Positions 26,150-33,018 of a stretch of 45,346 nt of DNA are shown one piece after another. Position numbers and translations under genes: made by a program. The stretch comes from an uncultured Bacteroidales bacterium. Lineage in GTDB: Bacteria > Bacteroidota > Bacteroidia > Bacteroidales > Muribaculaceae. Position 1 is the stretch's first letter; the number at the start of each line of letters is the position of its first letter. The stretch spans positions 1 through 45,346 of the forward strand of contig CACYAW010000044.1 in assembly GCA_902772455.1 (NCBI GenBank). Direction: 5' to 3'. A model generated the notes under the pieces. That model saw only the letters and a list, made by a program, of their open reading frames with translations, made no database searches and had not been told where the DNA came from.

Positions 26150-27361
26150 ATGAAACGAGAACTTTCGGGCGGTTGCGGCATCGCCATTCTGGCTTTATCG
26201 GCCCTGTTGATCATTTGCGGCATTATTGCCGTGTTTGACATGCGCGACGAGGGCGACGCAGGCAGCGGTGCTTTAGGGCTGCTGGTGTTTGTCGCCATCC
26301 TCTTGCCGTTCATCCGCTGGGGCTATGTGATGCTGCACAAATTCCTGCACCCCGGGGAGCCGGTAAAACTTACTAAGAAGATGGCGCGATGTGGCGGTGC
26401 GGCTTTGCTGGCCTTGGTCATCTTTGCGTTGTGGGCAGCGCTCACAGGCAAGCCGGCCCCAAATACGCCCGCCCCAATCACCGAGATTGCCCAGGAGCCC
26501 AACGAGCCCAAGGACAGCGTGGTCATCACCGAGGTGATGGAGGGTGACCCCTACAAGGAACTCGACGAACTCATCGGACTGGAATCGGTCAAGGAAGAGG
26601 TGCACACCATCGCCAACTTCGCCAAAATCCAGCAACAGCGTAAAGCCCAGGGTCTGAAGGTGCCCAAGATGTCGTTCCACCTCGTGTTCACCGGCAGCCC
26701 CGGCACGGGCAAGACCACCGTGGCACGAATCGTGGCACGCATCTACAAAGACCTGGGTATCCTCAAGAGCGGGCATACCGTGGAGACCGACCGCTCTGGC
26801 CTCGTAGCCGAGTATGTGGGACAGACCGCCACCAAGACCAACGCAGTGATCGACTCGGCGCTCAACGGCGTGCTGTTCATCGACGAGGCCTATGCCCTGG
26901 TGCCCGAAGACGCACGCAGCGACTACGGCCAGGAGGCCATCTCGACACTGCTCAAGCGCATGGAGGATGACCGCGACAAGCTGGTGGTCATCATTGCAGG
27001 CTATCCTAACGAGATGAAACGCTTCATCGACTCCAACCCGGGCCTGCAGTCGCGCTTCACACGCTACATCAACTTCCCGGACTATACCGAGCAGGAACTG
27101 TTTGACATCTTCAAGCTGTACCTGAACAAGAATCAATACACCATCACCGACGATGCGGCCCAACTGCTCAAGGAAAACCTGGACTATGTTGTAGCCCACA
27201 AGACCAAGAACTTCGGCAACGCCCGCTATGTGCGCAACATCTTCGAACGCGCCGTCGAGCAGCAGGCCAACCGCCTGTCGACCAAGCGCAGCATCAGCGA
27301 CGACGAACTGTCCGTGCTGACCAAGGAAGACATCGAGAACGCCTTCAAAGCCAGGAAATAA
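26150..27361 (+). CDS. Membrane-anchored AAA+ ATPase (CbbX/SpoVK-like)
   Basis: The 403-residue protein has three N-terminal membrane segments (about 10-28, 42-62 and 82-98), a Pro-rich linker and a CbbX/SpoVK-type AAA+ domain. The domain begins with the characteristic LDELIGLESVKEEV (about 138-151). Walker A is GSPGTGKTT (182-190), Walker B VLFIDEAYAL (241-250), sensor 1 IIAGYPNEM, and the arginine-finger region LQSRFTRYI is near 299-307. A C-terminal lid domain includes NFGNARYVRNIFERAVEQQANRL. It is probably a membrane-tethered remodelling ATPase with the AAA+ ring in the cytosol. The substrate is unknown. The next gene begins 18 bp later. Confidence 0.88.
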   Translation: MKRELSGGCGIAILALSALLIICGIIAVFDMRDEGDAGSGALGLLVFVAILLPFIRWGYVMLHKFLHPGEPVKLTKKMARCGGAALLALVIFALWAALTGKPAPNTPAPITEIAQEPNEPKDSVVITEVMEGDPYKELDELIGLESVKEEVHTIANFAKIQQQRKAQGLKVPKMSFHLVFTGSPGTGKTTVARIVARIYKDLGILKSGHTVETDRSGLVAEYVGQTATKTNAVIDSALNGVLFIDEAYALVPEDARSDYGQEAISTLLKRMEDDRDKLVVIIAGYPNEMKRFIDSNPGLQSRFTRYINFPDYTEQELFDIFKLYLNKNQYTITDDAAQLLKENLDYVVAHKTKNFGNARYVRNIFERAVEQQANRLSTKRSISDDELSVLTKEDIENAFKARK

Positions 27362-27379
27362 AAACCACCGAAAACCGCC

Positions 27380-27934
27380 ATGAACAGATACTTCATCACA
27401 ATCATCACGCTGCTGATCGCGCTGACGAGCATACCGTCACGTGCACAGGAGATGACGAAGGCCGAGATAGACGGCATCCGCGCCGCCTATAGCGCCGCCA
27501 AAGAGCGGATAGAGCGCAACAACCATGCCCAAGAGCAGAACATGCCTCGCAGCGACATGGAAATCGTCAGCCATTACGTCGTCCCCGGCTGCGGCCCCAC
27601 CGACGAAGTCATCCATTACTATTTCACGCTCGGCTAGGACCCCGTATTGGGAGCACCTTATTACAACATCTATTTCATCACCCGCAGCTACAACGTGGCA
27701 GCCCGCAAGTTCTATCAAGAGTTCCTTTTCGACGAGGACGAGTCCCGCCTGCTGTTCTTCTTCCAAAGCAATGATGCCCAGAACAGCGGCACCGACGAGA
27801 CACGATATTACTACGGCAAGAGCGGCATTCACAAGTCCATCAAGGGCACCGCCGAACTCGACGAAGTCTTTGCCGCACGCCTCGCCGACGAACTAAAAAG
27901 TGCCTTCGCTCTCCTCATGAACAAAGACTACTAA
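27380..27934 (+). pseudogene. Exported protein gene interrupted by an in-frame amber codon
   Basis: Two ORFs in the same frame, 27,380-27,637 and 27,647-27,934, are separated only by TAG at 27,635-27,637. Together they encode one ~184-residue protein. It has a signal peptide (MNRYFITIITLLIALTSIPSRAQ), a helical EMTKAEIDGIRAAYSAAKERIERN segment and VVPGCGPTDEVIHYYFTLG before the stop. After the stop come APYYNIYFITRSYNVAARKFYQEFLFD, ESRLLFFFQSNDAQ and ETRYYYGKSG. The downstream half has no good start of its own. This is a nonsense mutation, stop-codon readthrough or a sequencing error. Function of the intact protein is unknown. Confidence 0.8.
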
Positions 27935-27994
27935 TAACACCCCAGCACCTCCATCAACGACCTTTCAAGAATTCCAACCAAATCACCATCAAAG

Positions 27995-28011
27995 TTGGCA
28001 CGGTAATTGCA
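27995..28011 (+). promoter_or_regulatory. Sigma-54-type promoter, copy B
   Basis: TTGGCACGGTAATTGCA is a near-perfect match to the sigma-54 consensus TGGCACRNNNNTTGCW, with GG (27,997-27,998) and GC (28,009-28,010) 10 nt apart. A short ORF with a good Shine-Dalgarno (GGAG) follows. Confidence 0.75.
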
Positions 28012-28028
28012 GATATAGGTTCGAACTC

Positions 28029-28149
28029 ATAATTTTTGGAGAATTATGAAAACCCTTTATTCATCGGGGTTTCAAGAGATCTGTACATATAATTTTTGGA
28101 GAATTATGAAAACCCTTTATTCATCGGGGTTTCAAGAGATCTGTACATA
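28029..28149. repeat. Exact 60-bp tandem duplication
   Basis: A 60-bp unit beginning AATTTTTGGAGAATTATG occurs twice without a mismatch. Each copy carries its own Shine-Dalgarno and ATG. Sixty is a multiple of three, so the reading frame continues from the first copy into the second. Confidence 0.95.
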
Positions 28150-28150
28150 A
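28046..28150 (+). CDS. 34-residue peptide made of a 20-residue repeat
   Basis: The ORF reads MKTLYSSGFQEICT, then YNFWRI, then MKTLYSSGFQEICT and stop. GGAG stands five bases before each ATG (28,046 and 28,106), which is unusually good for this genome. It lies just downstream of the sigma-54 promoter. Initiation at the second ATG would give a 14-residue peptide. It could be a leader peptide, a small signalling or toxic peptide, or only a by-product of a duplicated regulatory unit. It is not similar to anything I recognise. Confidence 0.35.
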   Translation: MKTLYSSGFQEICTYNFWRIMKTLYSSGFQEICT

Positions 28151-28176
28151 AAAGTGTACAAAGAATTTCACCACCA

Positions 28177-28227
28177 CAAAGGTAGCCATTTTCCTTGTTT
28201 AGCCAAGAAAATGACCTATTATTTTTT
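28177..28227 (-). promoter_or_regulatory. Promoter/hairpin repeat, copy 1 (minus orientation)
   Basis: CAAAGGTA (28,177-28,184) is TACCTTTG on the minus strand, with CTTG at 28,204-28,207 and a 19-bp spacer. The same bases form a hairpin (AGGT, CATTTTC pairing with GAAAATG, ACCT) followed by ATTATTTTTTG on the plus strand. Related copies are at 28,390-28,430, 38,406-38,455 and 42,278-42,312. No minus-strand gene follows, so its transcript would be antisense to the sigma-54 unit. I see no gene between here and 28,742. Confidence 0.5.
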
Positions 28228-28389
28228 GATGTGAATTATTATAATAGACACAAAAAGTCAGTCAGGTGGAAATTAGGCCAGTTTATATTATAATAATCCC
28301 AGTATGCACGACAAACGGCAACGTCCCTATACGTTTTCGGCTATATTGCCATTATCTAGTCAAACTGATTCTTTAAGTGAAAAATCATG

Positions 28390-28430
28390 CCAAAAGGTTA
28401 GCTTTTCTCAGATTTTATGCCTACCTTTGT
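28390..28430 (+). promoter_or_regulatory. Promoter of the eight-gene operon (promoter/hairpin repeat, inverted copy)
   Basis: TACCTTTG (28,422-28,429) is a perfect -7 box with TTAG at the -33 position (28,398-28,401) and a 20-bp spacer. The block AAAAGGTTAGC...GCCTACCTTT can fold on itself and resembles an inverted copy of the elements at 28,177 and 42,279. The leader to the ABC ATPase gene would be about 300 nt and AT-rich, with no gene seen in it. Confidence 0.55.
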
Positions 28431-28741
28431 CTTTTCATAGAAGGTTTTTTGTTTGCTTGTAATTGCAACACCCAGGTAAACTTAAAATTTGATATGACAA
28501 ATTCATTGGTAACTTATTGTTGCTCATGATATTACAAAATAACAATCTAGTGTGTTGCAGTATTTATGCATTGGATTTTATTATCTCATTTAGAGATATT
28601 GAAATAACTCTTGTTTTTTATCACACTTTTTGTAATGAATAGCAATAGAATAGAAATACTGAAAAGCAATTAGCATATTGTTTTTGCTTTCTCAATATGC
28701 TACGTGCTGCAATGCTAGAGTGTTGCTCAATATATCTATTT

Positions 28742-29515
28742 ATGAATATTATTGTAGAAAACTTGACTTTTGCTTTCAATGCAAAAGAATATGTCTTAAA
28801 AGACCTAAATTTGCATTCTCAAGCCAACTCTATAGCAATTGTAGGGGCTTCAGGAGGAGGCAAGTCAACGTTATTGCGAATAATGTCAGGTTTGATCAGA
28901 CAGAACAAGGACAATGATCTGCATGGCAAGGTGTCGATTAATGGTTTATCTCCTGAGCAATTGATTGATACTAAAAGTATAGGTTTTATTTTTCAAGAAG
29001 ACTCTCTTATTCCATATTTAACTGTACAACAAAATGTGGAACTTCCCCTTAAATTAAAAGGAGAAACAAATATGGAGTCGGCTGAATATTTCTTATCCAA
29101 AGTAGGGTTGTTTAATGATAGAAGTAAATTGCCACGAGAACTTTCCGGTGGAATGCGGACAAGGGTCGAATTGGCAAGAACTTTTGTCACAAGACCTAAG
29201 GTGTTGTTTTTGGATGAACCATTTGTCGGTTTAGATGAATATTGGAGAACTAGTTTATATAAAGAACTGGAATTATTACGTGAAGAAACATCACCGATAA
29301 CGATACTTGTAACACATCACATTGAAGAAGCTTTGACGTTGGCCAATCATATTTTTGTTTTAGGTAAACACAAACATATAATAAAAGATTTTGTTATAGA
29401 AGTTCCTCTTCCTAGGGTCTTTGATGAGAATCCTATGGCGGGATTAGAAGACCTTAAACAAGGCATCAGTAAGCTCATAATAAGTGATAGTTTGACAAAT
29501 GAAAAAGAAAGGTAA
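28742..29515 (+). CDS. ABC transporter ATP-binding protein (NitT/TauT type)
   Basis: The 257-residue ATPase has Walker A IVGASGGGKST (about 33-43), the Q-loop FIFQEDSLIPYLTV, signature LSGGMRTRVELAR (about 134-146), Walker B VLFLDEPFVGLDE and the switch His in ILVTHHIEEAL. This is the complete set for an importer ATPase of the nitrate/sulfonate/taurine or thiamine-precursor class. I chose the ATG at 28,742, where homology begins, over an in-frame upstream ATG at 28,697. It overlaps the permease gene by 17 nt and is the first gene of a probable eight-gene operon. The AT-rich codon use differs from the GC-rich genes to the left. Confidence 0.93.
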   Translation: MNIIVENLTFAFNAKEYVLKDLNLHSQANSIAIVGASGGGKSTLLRIMSGLIRQNKDNDLHGKVSINGLSPEQLIDTKSIGFIFQEDSLIPYLTVQQNVELPLKLKGETNMESAEYFLSKVGLFNDRSKLPRELSGGMRTRVELARTFVTRPKVLFLDEPFVGLDEYWRTSLYKELELLREETSPITILVTHHIEEALTLANHIFVLGKHKHIIKDFVIEVPLPRVFDENPMAGLEDLKQGISKLIISDSLTNEKER

Positions 29516-30254
29516 CATCATATTATTAGTAGTTTTAGCAGGACTGCTCTTATTGATTTGGGAGTTTGCTGCCAGGGGCACTGATGCTGAATTATTCATT
29601 AGTTTCCCTTCTAAGATTGTTGCTTTTTTAGTGAAAAATATATCATTTTTGCTTCAATCTACAGCAGTCACTTTGGTCGAATCGCTAATAGGCTTAATAA
29701 TAGCAACGCTTTTTAGCTTCGCTCTTATGGTGTTGTGTTTTTACTTTCCAAAATTAATGGATATAGTTCTCCCCTTATCTGTAACATCACAAGTTATACC
29801 ATTAATCACATTAGCTCCTCTGTTTGCTTTAATTTTCGACATCGGGTTAACTGCTAAAATTATGATGGCAGCCCTGCTGTGCTTCTTTCCTATTTTTATT
29901 AATTTTGCAAATGGAGTTAATCTTATTCCTAAAAGTATAACTGAATTGATGCAAATATATAATATATCCACAACTCAGAAAATCATTAAATTCTATTTCC
30001 CATTGTCGCTACCAAGCATCATGCAAGGCTTGAAGGTTAGCTCAACATTGGCTGTGATTGGAGCAATTATGGCTGAGTTTTGCGGAGCCAAGATAGGCCT
30101 GGGCAAGAATCTTTATTTAGCGACTAAAAGATTAAACCCTGAACTAATAATGTCGTCTATAGTGTTATCTGCTGTATTAGGCGGATTATTGTATGTGCTT
30201 GTTGTATTAATTGAAAACAAACTGGGATATTGGTATAAACAAAATAAACAATAA
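29499..30254 (+). CDS. ABC transporter permease (NitT/TauT type)
   Basis: The 251-residue protein has about six membrane segments. The EAA-like coupling loop (ITELMQIYNISTTQKIIKFYFPLSLPSIMQGLKVS, about 148-182) is typical of SsuC/TauC permeases. It overlaps the ATPase gene and lies 5 bp before the binding-protein gene, so the three encode one importer. The substrate cannot be told from sequence. Confidence 0.9.
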   Translation: MKKKGNIILLVVLAGLLLLIWEFAARGTDAELFISFPSKIVAFLVKNISFLLQSTAVTLVESLIGLIIATLFSFALMVLCFYFPKLMDIVLPLSVTSQVIPLITLAPLFALIFDIGLTAKIMMAALLCFFPIFINFANGVNLIPKSITELMQIYNISTTQKIIKFYFPLSLPSIMQGLKVSSTLAVIGAIMAEFCGAKIGLGKNLYLATKRLNPELIMSSIVLSAVLGGLLYVLVVLIENKLGYWYKQNKQ

Positions 30255-30259
30255 TTTAT

Positions 30260-31279
30260 ATGAAAAGAATCGCTTTAATAATTCTGTGTGCTTTTTTGGT
30301 GATTGTAAGCAGTTGCCAGAAGAAGCAAGCTGTTCATAAAAGGCAAAAAGAGATAAGCCTTATTGAAGGTTGGTTCCCTTGGACTGGTTACATTGGTGGA
30401 TTATATGCCGAAGAAATCGCAGATAGTCTCTATGGACTTCAATTTAAGATAGTGGATGGGGCCGATAATATTGATCCAGTACAAATGGTTTTGTCAGACA
30501 AGTATCTCTTTGGTGTAGCTGGAGCAGAGGCCATTGTTGCTGCAAATTTAAACACTAATGCTGATCTGGTCGCTATTGGGGTTGTGAATTATAAATCAGC
30601 AACTTGCTTCTTGTCATTGAAAGAAAAGAACATTCATTCTGTGAAAGATTTTCAAGGTAAAAGAATAGGTATATTATTAGGTACTGAGACTGAAACGATT
30701 TATCATGCTTTGAAAAAGAAAAATGGTATTTCGGCAGAAGAAGAGAATGTGCCATTTGACTTACAGACTTTTTTATTGGGAAAATATGATGTTCGTCCTG
30801 GATTTACCTATGATGAAGAAGTCACACTTCAAATAAATAATAAAGATTACAATATTATTTATCCTCAAGATTATGGGGTTTCAATTCTTGGAGCCGTATA
30901 TTTTACGCGTAGAAAAACCATAGAACAGTATCCAGAACTTGTTCAGCAAGTGGTTTCAAGTATTGCATTAGGGTGGGAAAAGGCCCTGCTTGACCCTGAT
31001 AATGCTGTGCAATTATTGATCAGCCATGATCCGAAGAACTTAGATGAAAAAAGAGAAAAATTGGCCTTTGAAAAAGGGGCGGAGTATTTCCGGGGTGAAG
31101 ACGATAGGGTGTTATATGCAAGTGATAGTAGTTGGAACAATTTTAATGATGTATTAAAACTGATAGGTAAAGTGCCTAAAGATTTTGATATAAGTACGTG
31201 TTATGACAACTCGTTTGTCATGAACTTTCATAAGAAAACAAAACCTTACTTAATGGATTTTCATAAAAAATTTAACTAG
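30260..31279 (+). CDS. Substrate-binding lipoprotein of the ABC importer (NMT1/SsuA-like)
   Basis: The 339-residue protein has a lipoprotein signal (MKRIALIILCAFLVIVSSCQ, Cys 19). The mature region begins ISLIEGWFPWTGYIGGLYAEE and has FGVAGAEAIVAA and VKDFQGKRIGILLGTETETIYHALKKK, hallmarks of NMT1/THI5/SsuA-type binding proteins. Those proteins bind pyrimidine precursors, nitrate or sulfonates. It would hold the ligand outside the cytoplasmic membrane. It is 9 bp before the radical SAM gene, so the imported compound may be a substrate or product of that enzyme (inference). Confidence 0.88.
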   Translation: MKRIALIILCAFLVIVSSCQKKQAVHKRQKEISLIEGWFPWTGYIGGLYAEEIADSLYGLQFKIVDGADNIDPVQMVLSDKYLFGVAGAEAIVAANLNTNADLVAIGVVNYKSATCFLSLKEKNIHSVKDFQGKRIGILLGTETETIYHALKKKNGISAEEENVPFDLQTFLLGKYDVRPGFTYDEEVTLQINNKDYNIIYPQDYGVSILGAVYFTRRKTIEQYPELVQQVVSSIALGWEKALLDPDNAVQLLISHDPKNLDEKREKLAFEKGAEYFRGEDDRVLYASDSSWNNFNDVLKLIGKVPKDFDISTCYDNSFVMNFHKKTKPYLMDFHKKFN

Positions 31280-31288
31280 GAGCAATAA

Positions 31289-32215
31289 ATGCACACTCAA
31301 TATTTTCGCATATCATTGACAGACAAATGTAATTTAAGATGTTACTTTTGTCACAAGGAGGGGCAAGAAACCGGTGTTCCTGCTACTTTATTGGATGCCA
31401 ACGATTTTATTTGGGCTTCGGAAGTTGCGATAAATTTAGGTTTTAAGAAATTTAAACTGACCGGAGGCGAACCCACGTTAAGGGATGATTTGCCTTTGAT
31501 TATTAAAGGAATAAAAGAAATAGGCGCTGAAGACATTTCATTGATCACTAACGGATTGAGATTGCAGGCTTGTAGTCAAGCTCTTTTTGATGCCGGACTG
31601 GATAGGCTTAATGTAAGTATATACTCATTTCGTGAAGATGTGTTTAAGAAGTATTGTAACGGAAGAGAGAATGACATTGATAGGCTCAGGGATGGTATTG
31701 ATGAGGCAATTAAGTGTGGATTTAATAATATAAAAATCAATTTTATATTAAATAATTTTGATAGATCAGATGAGTTTGAAGACGTCTTGTCTTTTGCAAG
31801 AGACAGATGTATAAGAGTATTGTTATTACCTAGGCTGCCATATAATATGAGACCTGGTGATCATGTGTATTCCTTTGATGATCTATATGGTTTTATGAAG
31901 GGCTTTGGCATAAAGAAAGAGGAATTTATTACTGATAGCGAGGAGTTCTCACAAAAACTGCTCCATTTAGATAATGGAGCCGAGGTATTATTAAGGTTTA
32001 ATACAGCGTCGAGTAAAAATATATTTAAGGCTTGTTCTAAGTGCTCACATAAAGATGAATGCTTAGAAGGCATTTTCCCATTGAGGCTATCAGCGTCAGG
32101 CAATTTAATTCCTTGTTTATCTAGAGGAACTGATGAGGTGATGACTTATGATTCCATAAAGTCAAGAGACAAGAAACAATTTATCAAAGCGATAAAATCG
32201 GTATCTATGCTATGA
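31289..32215 (+). CDS. MoaA-like radical SAM enzyme
   Basis: The 308-residue protein has the radical SAM cluster motif CNLRCYFC (Cys 14, 18, 21), the TGGEPTLR motif (about 58-65), ITNGLRL and a second Cys group near the C-terminus (Cys 249, 252, 258 and 276). This is the two-cluster layout of MoaA. It lacks the C-terminal Gly-Gly tail and is slightly shorter than MoaA. No other molybdopterin genes are here, so it is probably a different enzyme of that fold, perhaps acting on a nucleotide or a peptide. A good RBS (AGGAG) precedes the ATG. It overlaps the methyltransferase start by 4 nt. Confidence 0.88.
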   Translation: MHTQYFRISLTDKCNLRCYFCHKEGQETGVPATLLDANDFIWASEVAINLGFKKFKLTGGEPTLRDDLPLIIKGIKEIGAEDISLITNGLRLQACSQALFDAGLDRLNVSIYSFREDVFKKYCNGRENDIDRLRDGIDEAIKCGFNNIKINFILNNFDRSDEFEDVLSFARDRCIRVLLLPRLPYNMRPGDHVYSFDDLYGFMKGFGIKKEEFITDSEEFSQKLLHLDNGAEVLLRFNTASSKNIFKACSKCSHKDECLEGIFPLRLSASGNLIPCLSRGTDEVMTYDSIKSRDKKQFIKAIKSVSML

Positions 32216-33018
32216 AATCGGAGTCAGTCAATGATTACTTCAAGATAAACAAGAATGCTTGGGATAAAAAAACTCCTGTGCATGTTGCTTCTTCACTATA
32301 TAATGTTGATGAGATCAAAAAGGGAGGGACTTCATTAAATAGAATTGAGATTGACGGTTTAGGAGATGTAAAAGACAAGCGCATCCTACACTTGCAATGC
32401 CATTTTGGGTTGGATTCTATCTCATTAACCAAAATGGGAGCTGAAGTCCTCGGGGTTGATTTTTCACCGAAGGCAATTGAACAAGCTCGGAAGTTTGCCA
32501 AAGAGTTAAATGTATCTACACGATTCTTTGAAGCAAATATATATGATCTTGACAGAATAGTAGAAGAGTTTGACATCGTATTTTGTTCTTACGGCTGTAT
32601 CTGTTGGTTTCCTGATTTAAATAAATGGGCCAAGGGTATTTCAAAAATGATGGCAAACAATGCCTTTTTCTATATTGTGGATTTCCATCCGCTGCTTCAT
32701 ACGCTTGACTGCTTGCTGTCCGATACCAGGAGAAGCTATTTCTATTCTGATGAGCCATTTAAAAGAGAATGGCATGGCACTTATGCCGACTACAATAGTG
32801 ATATAGAAACGATAGAGTATAACTGGAATCACAGCATAGCAGAAATAATAAGGTCTTTAAAAAACAATGGATTAAAGATTAATGATTTCCAAGAATATCC
32901 TTACTTGCCTAAAGAATGGTTCCCAAATCTTGTAAAGGGAAAAGACGGATTATATAGAGTTAAAGACTTTGAAGATATCTATCCTTTATTATTTTCAATT
33001 AAAGCAACAAAAATATGA
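32212..33018 (+). CDS. Class I SAM-dependent methyltransferase
   Basis: The 268-residue protein has the SAM-binding motif I variant ILHLQCHFGLDSISLTKMGA (about 59-78), the acidic VLGVDFSPKAIEQAR and the post-motif DIVFCSYGCICWFPDL. The C-terminal half (YNWNHSIAEIIRSLKNNGLKI, then YPYLPKEWFPNLV) is typical of small-molecule methyltransferases. It is coupled to both neighbours by 4-nt overlaps (radical SAM upstream, GHKL protein downstream), which argues for a shared task. The substrate is unknown. Confidence 0.88.
   Translation: MKSESVNDYFKINKNAWDKKTPVHVASSLYNVDEIKKGGTSLNRIEIDGLGDVKDKRILHLQCHFGLDSISLTKMGAEVLGVDFSPKAIEQARKFAKELNVSTRFFEANIYDLDRIVEEFDIVFCSYGCICWFPDLNKWAKGISKMMANNAFFYIVDFHPLLHTLDCLLSDTRRSYFYSDEPFKREWHGTYADYNSDIETIEYNWNHSIAEIIRSLKNNGLKINDFQEYPYLPKEWFPNLVKGKDGLYRVKDFEDIYPLLFSIKATKI

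Noticed and set aside
26041-26238. 65-codon ORF before the AAA+ ATPase
   Set aside because: It overlaps the start of the ATPase in another frame and lacks a recognisable domain or good ribosome-binding site.
28014-28030. GGTTCGAACTC resembling a tRNA T-loop or attachment site
   Set aside because: No acceptor stem, D-arm or anticodon arm is present, and a similar sequence recurs in the sigma-54 module at 25,620, so it belongs to that module.
28029-28149. Two direct repeats considered as a CRISPR array
   Set aside because: The units abut with no spacers and encode one continuous ORF, so this is a tandem duplication.
31289-32215. Assignment of the radical SAM gene as moaA itself
   Set aside because: It has no C-terminal GG tail, no moaC/moaD/moaE neighbours, and a different spacing of the C-terminal cysteines.
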